Assembly (NCBI GenBank): GCA_964498065.1
Contig: CAZCFZ010000066.1
Location: 1 to 21,140 of the forward strand
Direction: 5' to 3'
Length of the DNA stretch: 21,140 nucleotides
Origin: FEN-1297 sp964498065
Lineage (GTDB): Bacteria > Bacteroidota > Ignavibacteria > Ignavibacteriales > Ignavibacteriaceae
In this document: piece after piece, positions 8,536 to 16,240 of the stretch
Numbering within the stretch: position 1 is the first letter of the stretch
How the letters are laid out: each line of letters starts with the position of its first letter
The notes under the pieces: model-generated
The model's input: the letters and a program-made list of their open reading frames with translations, nothing else
What the model was told of the DNA's origin: nothing
The model's database searches: none
Program-made: the position numbers and the translations under genes

Positions 8536-8760
8536 TTATGCTTGTTCTTTGTGTTTTTTTGAATCCGATTTAATTTCATAAAATTCAGCTTCCTCAACAT
8601 CCTTGTATTTGGATTCTGCTGCTTTATAATCACCGTTATTATGAATATTGCTGACAGGCTTCTTTTTTACTTCCGAAATAAAATACCTAAAAAATAATTG
8701 AATCCCTTTATACAGTACATAGAACAAAACAAATAACAAAAACAATCTAAGCATGATCAT
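8536..8760 (-). CDS. Small single-pass membrane protein, unknown function
   Basis: The 74-aa protein has an N-terminal hydrophobic helix (about 3-28, LRLFLLFVLFYVLYKGIQLF), then a charged soluble tail with a KDVEEAEFYEIKSD segment near 53-66. It resembles the short DUF4834-like or membrane-anchored acidic-tail proteins that are common in Bacteroidota, but I do not recognise it firmly. The start overlaps the stop of the deoxynucleoside kinase gene as ATGA, and the GT9 gene starts 5 bp after its stop. This tight packing supports a real translated gene. A second in-frame ATG two codons later could also serve as start. Confidence 0.75.
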   Translation of the reverse strand: MIMLRLFLLFVLFYVLYKGIQLFFRYFISEVKKKPVSNIHNNGDYKAAESKYKDVEEAEFYEIKSDSKKHKEQA

Positions 8761-9416
8761 TCAATCCTTTTTGATTCCGGTTTAAAATACTCAATTACTC
8801 CTCTATCTTCTCTAAAAATTTGGTTATATAATTCTTCAAAATCTTTTTCACTATTTACAAAATCAATTTCCGTTGAATTTACAATAAGCAAAGGTGTTGA
8901 ATTGTACCTGAAGAAAAAATGGTTATATGCTTCGCTTAATTCTTCAATATAGCTTCTTGTTAAATTTCTTTCAACCTTTCTGCTTCTTTTTTTAATGTTA
9001 TACATTAATCTATCTATGCTTGACTGGAGATATACTACGAGATCAGGCTTCCTTAAATTTCTCGAAAGATGCGGAAAAATAGACTCATAAAGCTTTAACT
9101 CTTCGCCGCTGAGGTTTAAATAAGCAAAAATCCTGTCTTTTTCAAATAAATAATCACACACGATAAAGTCCGTAAAAAGATTTTCCTGGTTTAATTCTTC
9201 CTGCTGCTTAAAACGGTTTATCAAAAAGAACATTTGAGTTTGAAATGCAAACCGTTTTCTATCCGAATAAAATTTTTCTAGAAAAGGATTCGCCTCGAAT
9301 TGTTCCAGCAATAATTCTGCGCTTAACTTTTCTTTTAGTTTTCGAGCCAGCGATGTTTTACCTGCCCCGATTACACCTTCTATTGCAATATATCTTACTT
9401 CCGAATTTTCGTTCAA
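8757..9416 (-). CDS. Deoxynucleoside kinase (dAK/dGK/dCK family)
   Basis: The 219-aa cytosolic kinase phosphorylates salvaged deoxynucleosides with ATP. The P-loop is EGVIGAGKTS (residues 13-22). A substrate-site region LLEQFEANPFLEKFYSD follows, then QTQMFFLINRFKQ, with the LID/arginine segment RLMYNIKKRSRKVERNLTR near 136-154. Family members phosphorylate dA, dG or dC; specificity is not readable here. The start is TTG at 9414-9416, with GGGAT upstream and no ATG available before the P-loop. folK ends 16 bp upstream, and the gene overlaps the next one by ATGA, so it forms a tight operon with the small membrane protein and GT9. Confidence 0.93.
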   Translation of the reverse strand: MNENSEVRYIAIEGVIGAGKTSLARKLKEKLSAELLLEQFEANPFLEKFYSDRKRFAFQTQMFFLINRFKQQEELNQENLFTDFIVCDYLFEKDRIFAYLNLSGEELKLYESIFPHLSRNLRKPDLVVYLQSSIDRLMYNIKKRSRKVERNLTRSYIEELSEAYNHFFFRYNSTPLLIVNSTEIDFVNSEKDFEELYNQIFREDRGVIEYFKPESKRIE

Positions 9417-9432
9417 TGGATATCCCGTAATG

Positions 9433-9933
9433 TTAAAGGATTTTATCGTTTATTTTTCTGAGAACACACTTTTCAGAATCATCAATACAAATATCACAAA
9501 TTTTTATCTTTAATGCAGGATGAATAAAATCCGGGGCAATTTCGCATAAAGGAACCAGTACAAAATCTCTTTTAGCTATTTCTTTATGAGGTATTGTCAC
9601 TCTTTCATTTGAAAATATCAAATCATTAAAAAATAATAGATCAAGATCGATTTCACGGGGCCCCCATTTTTGCGTTCGACTTCTGCCAAGATCCTTTTCA
9701 ATAGATTTTAATATTTCCAACAATCGAATTACCGAAAATTCTGTTTTTATTTTTATTGCCGCATTAAAAAAATTATCCTGGTCTTTATACCCGTAAGGTT
9801 TCGTTTCATAAACAGACGATGCTTCCAAAACACTGCAATTTTCGCTTCTATTTAATTCATTAATAGATTTTCTTAAATAGTTAATCTTATCACCTTTATT
9901 TGAGCCAAGTCCTATATATGCCGTATTTCGGAT
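9433..9933 (-). CDS. folK: HPPK, 6-hydroxymethyl-7,8-dihydropterin pyrophosphokinase
   Basis: This enzyme transfers pyrophosphate from ATP to 6-hydroxymethyl-dihydropterin in folate synthesis. The reading frame is open from the TGA at 9937-9939. It contains the expected N-terminus RNTAYIGLGSNKGDKINYL, then SSVYETKPYG, FFNAAI, and the catalytic loop GRSRTQKWGPREIDLDLLFF followed by IPHKEIAKRDFVLVPL. A TTG at 9826-9828 would begin at EASSVYETKPYG and lose the essential GLGSN strand, so the true start lies upstream. In frame before GLGSN there is no ATG, GTG or TTG. The candidates are ATC at 9931-9933, which has AAGGA 7 nt upstream, or ACG at 9922-9924. With ATC the protein is 166 aa, normal for HPPK. 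A sequencing error in an original ATG is possible. It lies downstream of folB. Confidence 0.9.
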   Translation of the reverse strand: MRNTAYIGLGSNKGDKINYLRKSINELNRSENCSVLEASSVYETKPYGYKDQDNFFNAAIKIKTEFSVIRLLEILKSIEKDLGRSRTQKWGPREIDLDLLFFNDLIFSNERVTIPHKEIAKRDFVLVPLCEIAPDFIHPALKIKICDICIDDSEKCVLRKINDKIL

Positions 9934-9940
9934 AAATCAA

Positions 9941-9945
9941 TCCTT
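9941..9945 (-). promoter_or_regulatory. Shine-Dalgarno of folK, pointing to an ATC start
   Basis: AAGGA on the minus strand, within AAGAAGGA, lies 7 nt before the ATC codon at 9931-9933. Spacing is ideal for that codon and long for the next candidate (ACG at 9922-9924, 16 nt away). Confidence 0.5.
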
Positions 9946-9989
9946 CTTATTTTTATTTAACAAAAATGCTAATTAACCGAAATAATTAT

Positions 9990-10123
9990 TATTAACTGAA
10001 GTTACGCAACTGTCATGCTGAACTCGATTCAGCATCTGAAAATAGCTTAATTATGCAGATTCCGAATCAAGTTCGGAATGATAATGGCTGATTTTTTCTT
10101 GTTTTGCGTAACTTCAGTTATTA
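9990..10123. mobile_element. MITE-like element with terminal inverted repeats, between folB and folK
   Basis: A perfect 15-bp inverted repeat, ACTGAAGTTACGCAA, occurs at 9995-10009 and as its reverse complement at 10104-10118; with flanking TA it reaches 17 bp. The 124-bp element is flanked on both sides by TATTA (9990-9994 and 10119-10123), a candidate 5-bp target duplication. Inside are two hairpins: ATGCTGAA/TTCAGCAT (10015-10022 with 10028-10035) and ATTCCGAA/TTCGGAAT (10059-10066 with 10072-10079). No coding capacity is visible. I infer a non-autonomous MITE or a mobile REP-like cassette. The right-hand TATTA includes the folB stop codon, so insertion occurred exactly at the end of folB. 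The hairpins may also dampen read-through from folB to folK. Confidence 0.7.
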
Positions 10124-10495
10124 AGTAAGATCTTCTCTGCTTTTTATAACCTCAACTTCAACGCAATCAACAACTCCTCCGAGAGGAGGATTATTTTTCC
10201 TAATTCTTACTGCAACTTTATTAATATTAAGAAATTTATGTAACAGTTCATCGGCTATTTTTGTGGCTAGTGTTTCAATTAAATAATGTTTTTCTTCAAG
10301 CACCATTTGATACATAAATTTATAAGCTTTGTCGTAATCTATAGTCCGTTTTAAACTGTCTTTTTGAGCAGCCTCACTAAAATCGGTATATATATCTACA
10401 TCAGCTTCAAATTTGCCGCCTACACTTTGTTCTTCGGAAAGAACACCATGGTATGCATAGAAAACAGCTTTTTTAATACGAATAATATTGAGCAT
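10121..10495 (-). CDS. folB: Dihydroneopterin aldolase
   Basis: The 124-aa enzyme converts 7,8-dihydroneopterin to 6-hydroxymethyl-dihydropterin, the substrate of FolK, whose gene follows downstream. Recognisable elements are AYHGVLSEEQ (about 14-23) with the conserved Tyr-His-Gly and Glu, TIDYDKAYKFM, the HYLIETLATKIADELL segment that contributes the pterin-binding glutamate (about 70-85), and RIRKNNPPLGG with the conserved catalytic-type lysine (near residue 100). Length is standard (about 120 aa). It starts at ATG 10495 with only a weak GGA upstream. The stop codon lies in the presumed target duplication of the MITE-like element, so the final residues may have been altered by the insertion. 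Confidence 0.95.
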   Translation of the reverse strand: MLNIIRIKKAVFYAYHGVLSEEQSVGGKFEADVDIYTDFSEAAQKDSLKRTIDYDKAYKFMYQMVLEEKHYLIETLATKIADELLHKFLNINKVAVRIRKNNPPLGGVVDCVEVEVIKSREDLT

Positions 10496-10544
10496 TAGAA
10501 GTCCGAATTACTTTTAAAAATTAAGGTATGTAATTTAACAATTT

Positions 10545-11285
10545 CTAATTAAAGTCTTTCATAGCAATAACACCCAGGGCTCTTCCGGCATGCTTACCGT
10601 CCCGCCTAAAAGAATGTAGTAAATTCTTCTGATCATAAGTGCATAAAGCAGAAACCTGAATATTGCTTTTTTTTAGACCAAAATTAAGCAATATATCTCG
10701 ATTTACCTGTGATATATCAAGTAAGTACTTATCATTAAATAATGTGCGGTATTTTTTATCAAAAAGCTCGCCTACTTCTTTACCGACTTCATAATTACCT
10801 TGAGTTATTGAGGGTCCGATGTATGCCAGTAAGTCATCCGGGCTTGATTCAAACATTTCATTTAATTTTTTAAGCGTCTTTAAGACAATTTTTTTTTCAG
10901 TTCCCCGCCATCCCGAATGAACGCCTGCAGCTACTTTATTTTTTTTATCATAGATAAATATTGCGGCACAATCTGCAGTACTGATTGCTAGTCCGAGGTT
11001 TTTTTTATCGGTAATCATTGCATCGCTGTCGCCGCAGATTCCCCCATTTGTTACATATGTAATTGTATCACCATGAACCTGTTTCTGAAAAGCTATGTTT
11101 TCAGCATCAAGGCCAAGTGAATTGAAAAAATTACTCCTGTTTTCATCAACAATTTCTTTATTATCCCCTACAGATTGGGAAACATTAAAAAAGTAAGGCG
11201 CTTTTCTGCCAGCACCAACTTTTGTACTGAAACCAAATTTAATTTCAGGATATTTATTAAAGATGTGCGATTTAACAATTAACAT
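10545..11285 (-). CDS. pgeF: YfiH/PgeF family (laccase-domain) purine nucleoside phosphorylase or peptidoglycan editing factor
   Basis: The 246-aa protein belongs to the COG1496 'multicopper polyphenol oxidase' family, now described as zinc-dependent purine nucleoside phosphorylases/adenosine deaminases (human FAMIN/LACC1) and, in E. coli, a peptidoglycan editing factor. The three metal ligands are visible: H71 in FQKQVHGDTI, C106 in AISTADCAAIF and H123 in GVHSGWRGTEK. AYIGPSITQGNYEVG (about residues 154-168) and the C-terminal SALCTYDQKNLLHSFRRDG complete the signature. Length is normal. It is the first gene of the minus-strand block, divergent from surE across a 205-bp spacer, and precedes folB by 49 bp. 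ATG start, no clear Shine-Dalgarno. Confidence 0.92.
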   Translation of the reverse strand: MLIVKSHIFNKYPEIKFGFSTKVGAGRKAPYFFNVSQSVGDNKEIVDENRSNFFNSLGLDAENIAFQKQVHGDTITYVTNGGICGDSDAMITDKKNLGLAISTADCAAIFIYDKKNKVAAGVHSGWRGTEKKIVLKTLKKLNEMFESSPDDLLAYIGPSITQGNYEVGKEVGELFDKKYRTLFNDKYLLDISQVNRDILLNFGLKKSNIQVSALCTYDQKNLLHSFRRDGKHAGRALGVIAMKDFN

Positions 11286-11426
11286 AATACAGGGTATATT
11301 TTATTTAATTTATTTGTCTCACTATAATTTAATGATTTTTTTTTGAAGAAAATGGGGAAAAATACAATAGCGGAATAATTTGAATTCATTAGCAGCTTAG
11401 CTTTAAGAAATACACTTTTCATTCAA

Positions 11427-11455
11427 TTGAGACTATAATTAGTATATGTTATATT
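11427..11455 (+). promoter_or_regulatory. Candidate sigma70-type promoter of the surE operon
   Basis: TTGAGA (11427-11432) and TATATT (11450-11455) are separated by exactly 17 bp, in the divergent spacer and 35 bp before the surE start. AT-rich DNA yields such matches easily, and this clade's primary sigma factor may use a different consensus. Confidence 0.35.
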
Positions 11456-11490
11456 GGCACACTAAATTGAATTTTTTATAGGCAATTAAC

Positions 11491-12270
11491 TTGAAAATTT
11501 TAGTTTGCAATGATGACGGAATTGATTCGCAGGGAATTTATTCTCTTGTTGAATCATTAAAAGAAATAGGAACAATTACCGTTGTTGCCCCGCTTAAAGA
11601 ACAGAGCGCCGTTGGACATGCAATTACAATGCAGATTCCTTTAAGAGTAACAAAATCTTATAAAGACGGAAAATTCTTCGGTTATGCTGTAAACGGCACT
11701 CCTGCCGATTGTGTGAAGATCGGAATACGAAATATTATGAAAGAGCCACCTGATCTTGTCGTATCGGGTATAAACCACGGTTCAAATACAGCAATAAATA
11801 TAATATATTCCGGAACAGTTTCGGCAGCCAGAGAAGCGGCTATTATGGATATTCCCGCAATGGCTGTTTCCGTAACAAATCATGATGTTACGGACTTTAG
11901 GTTTGCAGCAAAAGTTACAAAATTATTAGCAAGTGAATTAGCCGGTAAAGATATTCCTAAAGGAACTTTGTTGAATATAAATGTACCGGATGTTCCTGAA
12001 AAAGAAATCGCCGGAATTATTTTAACAAAACAAGGAAAATCCAAATGGGACGATATATACGAACAAAGAATCGATCCATACGGAAAGGATTATTATTGGC
12101 TGACGGGCAACCTAATGGAAGTCGATACGGAAATTGAAACAGATCAGGTCGCTGTAAAGAAAAAATATGTTTCAATTTCTCCAATTCATTTCGACTTGAC
12201 CGATTATGAAACATTTGATAAAATGAAAAATTGGAATCTGGAGCATTTATTAAATGGCAAAAAACATTAA
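11491..12270 (+). CDS. surE: 5'/3'-nucleotidase SurE
   Basis: The 259-aa metal-dependent phosphatase dephosphorylates nucleoside 5'- and 3'-monophosphates (survival protein SurE). Motif 1 is CNDDGIDSQGIYSL with metal ligands D8 and D9. S39 lies in LKEQSAVGHAIT, and VVSGINHGSNT carries N95, all expected in the family. A short C-terminal tail (KMKNWNLEHLLNGKKH) follows. The start is TTG at 11491, giving MKILVCNDDG, the usual N-terminus of SurE; no ATG precedes motif 1 in frame, and ATAGG lies upstream. The stop overlaps the next gene by 17 bp, suggesting coupled translation with the phzF-like gene. Confidence 0.96.
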   Translation: MKILVCNDDGIDSQGIYSLVESLKEIGTITVVAPLKEQSAVGHAITMQIPLRVTKSYKDGKFFGYAVNGTPADCVKIGIRNIMKEPPDLVVSGINHGSNTAINIIYSGTVSAAREAAIMDIPAMAVSVTNHDVTDFRFAAKVTKLLASELAGKDIPKGTLLNINVPDVPEKEIAGIILTKQGKSKWDDIYEQRIDPYGKDYYWLTGNLMEVDTEIETDQVAVKKKYVSISPIHFDLTDYETFDKMKNWNLEHLLNGKKH

Positions 12271-13120
12271 TATTTTTCAAATCGACGCTTTTACAGACAA
12301 ACCTTTCACGGGAAATCCGGCCGGTGTAACTTTCGGCGACGGATTAATTAAAGAAGAAATGCAGCTTATTGCAAGAGAAATGAATTTGGCTGAAACTGCA
12401 TTTCTTACAAAGTCTGACAAAGCAGATTATAATTTAAGATGGTTTACACCAAAAATGGAAGTTGAACTCTGCGGCCATGCAACTATAGCCTCGCTTCATT
12501 TTTTAAATGAAAATAATCTTATTCAAAACAATGCCAAAATAAAATTTGATACCCTCTCCGGAATTTTGAAATGCCGGATGGAAAATAACCGGTATTATAT
12601 GCAGATCCCGATTTTTAAAATCAATGAATATGAAGGCAACCATGAAGATATTTTGAATGCATTGGGACTAATTGAAAAAGGTAAGCAAAATTCAATTCCT
12701 TTCCTTCTGCTCAGCAACAACTATTTATATATATACATTGAAAAGTTATCCGTTATAAAACAGTTAAAACCTAATTTTAAAGAGCTTCTTAAGCTTTCAA
12801 ATGAAAATAAAATCGGAGGTGTTGTTGTTTTTACACGGGAAACATATGAAAAAGGAAATTCCGCTCATCTAAGATTTTTTGCACCTTATTATGGAATTGA
12901 TGAAGATCCGGTTACGGGTTCGGCAAACGGTCCTTTAATGCTGGTGTTAAATTATCTGGGATTTGTAAAATTCGAGAATGAAGATATCGAGCTTACTTTT
13001 GAACAAGGTGATGTTATAGGAAGAAGAGGAAGAATAGGCGTTAAATATTCTCCGGTAAAAAAAGAACTTTTTATTTCAGGTAACGCTGTTACAATAATTA
13101 AAGGGGTTATGTCTTTTTAA
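12254..13120 (+). CDS. PhzF family isomerase/epimerase
   Basis: The 288-aa protein belongs to the PhzF (diaminopimelate-epimerase-fold) family, named after the phenazine isomerase, most members of which act on unknown small acids. The start IFQIDAFTDKPFTGNPAGV is typical. The active-site glutamate is E47 in MNLAETAFL. ELCGHATIAS (about 71-80) and IDEDPVTGSANGPL near residue 220 form the two half-sites. Length fits (about 260-300). The ATG overlaps the end of surE by 17 bp, with GGAG about 10 nt upstream, and the stop overlaps the next start as TAATG. It is not a phenazine gene by context. The substrate is unknown. Confidence 0.94.
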   Translation: MAKNINIFQIDAFTDKPFTGNPAGVTFGDGLIKEEMQLIAREMNLAETAFLTKSDKADYNLRWFTPKMEVELCGHATIASLHFLNENNLIQNNAKIKFDTLSGILKCRMENNRYYMQIPIFKINEYEGNHEDILNALGLIEKGKQNSIPFLLLSNNYLYIYIEKLSVIKQLKPNFKELLKLSNENKIGGVVVFTRETYEKGNSAHLRFFAPYYGIDEDPVTGSANGPLMLVLNYLGFVKFENEDIELTFEQGDVIGRRGRIGVKYSPVKKELFISGNAVTIIKGVMSF

Positions 13121-15270
13121 TGTTTAATTTTGAAAAAATCAGTTTGAATCTTTCCTTTCCGCCGTTTTATTTTTTTTTGTTTTTGATTTTATTAATCGGT
13201 TATACTATTTATGTATATAGGTATACAATACCAAATATAAATACTTCCAAAAAGATAATTTTAGTTTCATTAAGAGGACTTTCCTTATTAATATTATTAC
13301 TTGTTTTTTTTGAACCTATTGTTACTATTGCCAAGAAAAAAATATTAGAGCCCGTCAATTTAATTTTTCTGGATAACTCCAGATCAATCCGAATAAAGGA
13401 TGGAACTGAACGCGAAAAAACTGTTCTAGATTTTGTAAAAGGATTAAAACAAAATAATCTTTTAAATAATTCCGAATTATTCACCTTCGGGAATAAAACT
13501 GAAAAACTTAATTATGATAGTCTGCAAAAGTTGAACTTTTCCGAAGGAAGTACAAACTTTGCAAAAATTTTTTCTAACATAGGAAATACAGATAGAAATA
13601 TTTCTTCAATTACTATTGTAAGTGATGGTGTAATAACAGAAGGCAGCAATCCGCTGCATACTGCCGAAAAACTAAATGTCCCTATTTTCACAGTAGGGGT
13701 GGGCGATTCAGCAGCCAGAAATGATGTTGAAGTAAAGAATGTTCTTTTTAACCAAATGATATATGCTCAAACTCCGACAGCAATAGTCGCTGCAGTAGCA
13801 AACACAGGCTTTGCAAACAAAAATATTACCATAACTTTATATGAGAATGATGCGGTTATTGAGCAGAAAAATATCACTCTAAGCGAAGACGGAATTCAAA
13901 ATGTGAATTTTACTTATACACCCAAAACCGGCGGAGAAAAAAAACTTGCCGTAGTTGTTTCCAATTCCCGCGGAGAGTTTACCTATGCAAATAATAAAAA
14001 AGTATTTTACATAAATGTTTTAAGCAACAAGGTAAAAGTATTAATTATTGCCGGCAGCCCGTCTTCCGATTTATCTTTCATAAAGAACACTTTAAAATCC
14101 GATAAGAATTTTGAAGTCAATTCAATTACACAATTTGCCGCGGATAAATTTATTGAAAAGAATAATAGGCAGGAATTAATCGACAGTGCAAAAGTACTCT
14201 TTCTAATCGGCTTTCCTTCCAAAGAAACATCACCGCAATTGCTGCAAAGTGTTCTAAATAAAATTTCGAATAAAGATACGCCTTATTTTATTACGTTATC
14301 AAGCGGAGCAGATTTCAATAAGCTGAAACAGCTTCAAAATGAACTGCCGTTTGTAATAGGAAATATTAGTAGTGATTATATTGAAGTTCAACCGGACATC
14401 TCTGCAGATCAAATTGATAATTCTCTGCTTCAAAATAACGCAGCAAATGTAATTGATGCGTGGAACAATCTTCCGCCTGTATATCAGCCTAATGTTAATT
14501 TAACGGCCAAACCGGAAAGCCAGGTTATTTCGAAGGTTAAAATTAATAACATCCCGATGAACAGACCTTTGATCTTAACCAGGATATTAGGCAGTAAAAA
14601 ATCAATAGCTGTTTTGGCTAAGAATATCTGGCGATGGAAACTTGAAACCGCGCCTAAAAATCTTGATTTGTTCGACAGATTTATCATCAGCAGCGTTAAA
14701 TGGCTTAACTCGAACGAAGCGCATAAAAGAGTTACCATTAAAACTTCAAAAAAATTATATTCTTTAGGGGAACAAATAGAATTCAACGCGCAAGTTTACG
14801 ATCAAGCATTTAACCCGGTTTCCGGCGCTGATGTGAAAATACGAATTACCAACGGAACGGAAAATTATAATGTTAATCTTAATTCCCTCGGCAACGGATT
14901 ATATGACGGAACATTCCAAACCAGTAAAGCCGGTAATTATTCGTTCACGGGAGAAGCGCTACAAAACAATAAGAGGCTTGGCAGTGATAAAGGCAAGTTT
15001 AATGTTGGTGAAGTTGATATTGAAATGATTAATCCCAGAATGAATTATAATTTTCTTTCTTTGCTTTCAAACCAGACAAACGGAAAATTCTTTTATAATT
15101 CAAATTATAACCAACTTTTCCCTCTTCTGAAGGCATTGAATAAAAAATCATCCAAATATAAAGTTGAAGTCAGCGATATAAATCTTTGGTCGAATGAGTG
15201 GCTGCTGATAATTGCAGTATTTTTATTCGGGTTAGAATGGTTTCTAAGAAAAAGATCGGGAATGCTTTAA
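13120..15270 (+). CDS. VWA-domain membrane protein with BatA-like topology
   Basis: The 716-aa protein has two N-terminal membrane helices (about 14-34 and 47-68) and one near the C-terminus (about 693-710), with a large domain between them. A von Willebrand A-type domain (about 78-200) retains an apparently complete metal site: D85-x-S87-x-S89 in LDNSRSIRI, T145 in EGSTNFAKIF and D169 in VSDGVITEG. A beta-sandwich repeat follows (about 205-300), then a glutamine-amidotransferase-like region (305-500, starting VKVLIIAGSPSSDLSFI) and a beta-rich segment (about 540-630). This layout is common in Bacteroidota as BatA-like or uncharacterised VWA proteins. Location is inferred as inner membrane with the bulk outside or inside, undecided. 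It starts 1 bp into the phzF stop (TAATG). Function is unknown. Confidence 0.88.
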   Translation: MFNFEKISLNLSFPPFYFFLFLILLIGYTIYVYRYTIPNINTSKKIILVSLRGLSLLILLLVFFEPIVTIAKKKILEPVNLIFLDNSRSIRIKDGTEREKTVLDFVKGLKQNNLLNNSELFTFGNKTEKLNYDSLQKLNFSEGSTNFAKIFSNIGNTDRNISSITIVSDGVITEGSNPLHTAEKLNVPIFTVGVGDSAARNDVEVKNVLFNQMIYAQTPTAIVAAVANTGFANKNITITLYENDAVIEQKNITLSEDGIQNVNFTYTPKTGGEKKLAVVVSNSRGEFTYANNKKVFYINVLSNKVKVLIIAGSPSSDLSFIKNTLKSDKNFEVNSITQFAADKFIEKNNRQELIDSAKVLFLIGFPSKETSPQLLQSVLNKISNKDTPYFITLSSGADFNKLKQLQNELPFVIGNISSDYIEVQPDISADQIDNSLLQNNAANVIDAWNNLPPVYQPNVNLTAKPESQVISKVKINNIPMNRPLILTRILGSKKSIAVLAKNIWRWKLETAPKNLDLFDRFIISSVKWLNSNEAHKRVTIKTSKKLYSLGEQIEFNAQVYDQAFNPVSGADVKIRITNGTENYNVNLNSLGNGLYDGTFQTSKAGNYSFTGEALQNNKRLGSDKGKFNVGEVDIEMINPRMNYNFLSLLSNQTNGKFFYNSNYNQLFPLLKALNKKSSKYKVEVSDINLWSNEWLLIIAVFLFGLEWFLRKRSGML

Positions 15271-15440
15271 TTTTATTTATTAAAAGGGATTATTTAGAAA
15301 TTTATTACTAATTTATGTTACATAAGAACCCTTAATCTTTTTCCTAATCATAATCTTAATTTGATTTGGAAACCGATTGGGAGTAAGAATAAGATAATGA
15401 TACATAAGTAATATTAGCCATTAAGTTTACAGCAAAATCA

Positions 15441-15446
15441 AAGGGG
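15441..15446 (+). promoter_or_regulatory. Shine-Dalgarno supporting the GTG start of comF
   Basis: AAGGGG lies 6 nt before the GTG at 15453. It is the strongest ribosome binding site in the window and supports the GTG as initiator. Confidence 0.65.
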
Positions 15447-15452
15447 ATATTC

Positions 15453-16136
15453 GTGCAATATTTAACTGAAATATTTGATTTCTTCTTACCGCGATTTTGT
15501 TTTTCATGCAAAAGGAAGCTTTCATCAAACGAACAAGTTGTCTGTCCTGAATGCCTGTGTAAAATCAAATTAGCTGATTCAAATCGTTTAGCTCAAGAGT
15601 TTAATAGAAAGTTTCTAGATAAGAAAATCATTTCAGGTTTTACTTCGCTTTATGTTTTTGAAAAAGATAAAGAACTGCAGCATATTATCCATTCGTTAAA
15701 ATACAATCAAAGATTTTTAGTCGGAAAATTTTTAGGCAAAAAGCTCGGTGACTCCATTAAATCAACACTAAAAGAATGGTCAATAAATACAATAGTTCCT
15801 GTTCCGCTTCATCATCTAAAAAAAGCCGAGCGCGGATACAATCAATCTTTTTATATTGCAAAAGGAATTAGTGAAATAACCGGGCTTCCTATAAATGATA
15901 AAGTAATAAAGAGAAAGCGATATACTCAATCACAAACGACCATGAATCTAAAAGAAAGGCAGGCAAATATCGGTAATGCCTTTAAGATAAATAATAAGAA
16001 TAAATTATCGGGTAAAAATATTTTAATAGTTGACGATGTGATTACAACAGGCGCAACCACAAGTGAATGCGGAAAAGTTATTCTGGATAGCGGTGTAAAT
16101 AAAGTTTATGCAGCTTCACTTGCAATTGCTGATTGA
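15453..16136 (+). CDS. ComF family phosphoribosyltransferase-like protein
   Basis: The 227-aa protein has the double zinc-ribbon of ComF/GntX proteins: C16-x2-C19 (FCFSCKRK) and C31-x2-C34 (CPECLCK). The type I phosphoribosyltransferase fold follows, with VPVPLHHLKKAERGYNQS (two pieces: VPVPLHHLKK and ERGYNQS, about 115-132) and the PRPP loop ILIVDDVITTGATTSECG (about 190-207). ComF is needed for DNA uptake in naturally competent bacteria, but homologues occur widely in non-competent species, where the role is unclear. The neighbouring genes are not competence genes. The GTG start is supported by AAGGGG; an in-frame start further down would remove the zinc ribbon. Confidence 0.94.
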   Translation: MQYLTEIFDFFLPRFCFSCKRKLSSNEQVVCPECLCKIKLADSNRLAQEFNRKFLDKKIISGFTSLYVFEKDKELQHIIHSLKYNQRFLVGKFLGKKLGDSIKSTLKEWSINTIVPVPLHHLKKAERGYNQSFYIAKGISEITGLPINDKVIKRKRYTQSQTTMNLKERQANIGNAFKINNKNKLSGKNILIVDDVITTGATTSECGKVILDSGVNKVYAASLAIAD

Positions 16137-16170
16137 GTGGCTTTCAGCTTAGTTTAAATATCGTTAAATG

Positions 16171-16196
16171 TTCAATTTAAGATTGAATAATATTTT
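16171..16196 (+). terminator. Short hairpin followed by a T-rich stretch after comF
   Basis: TTCAAT (16171-16176) and ATTGAA (16182-16187) form a 6-bp stem with a 5-nt loop, followed by TAATATTTTT. It lies 35 bp after comF and 54 bp before the antitoxin gene. It could be a weak terminator or a toxin-antitoxin operator palindrome. Confidence 0.3.
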
Positions 16197-16240
16197 TCCC
16201 TGAGTTATATTTAAATCGAGAATGAATGAGGTAATTAATT

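Noticed and set aside
9433..9828. folK beginning at the TTG at 9826-9828
   Set aside because: It would remove the GLGSN strand, part of the HPPK fold; the frame continues upstream with perfect family sequence.
12254..13120. Part of a phenazine biosynthesis cluster
   Set aside because: Only the PhzF-type fold is present; no other phz gene is near, and most PhzF homologues are unrelated to phenazines.
15271..15452. Possible regulatory RNA or repeat between the VWA gene and comF
   Set aside because: The spacer has AT-rich near-repeats (TAATCATAATCTTAAT and a later AAGATAATGAT) and a small TTATG/CATAA palindrome, but no strong stem or conserved element that I recognise.
15453..16136. Evidence for natural competence
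   Set aside because: A ComF-family gene alone is widespread in non-competent bacteria and no other com gene is nearby.
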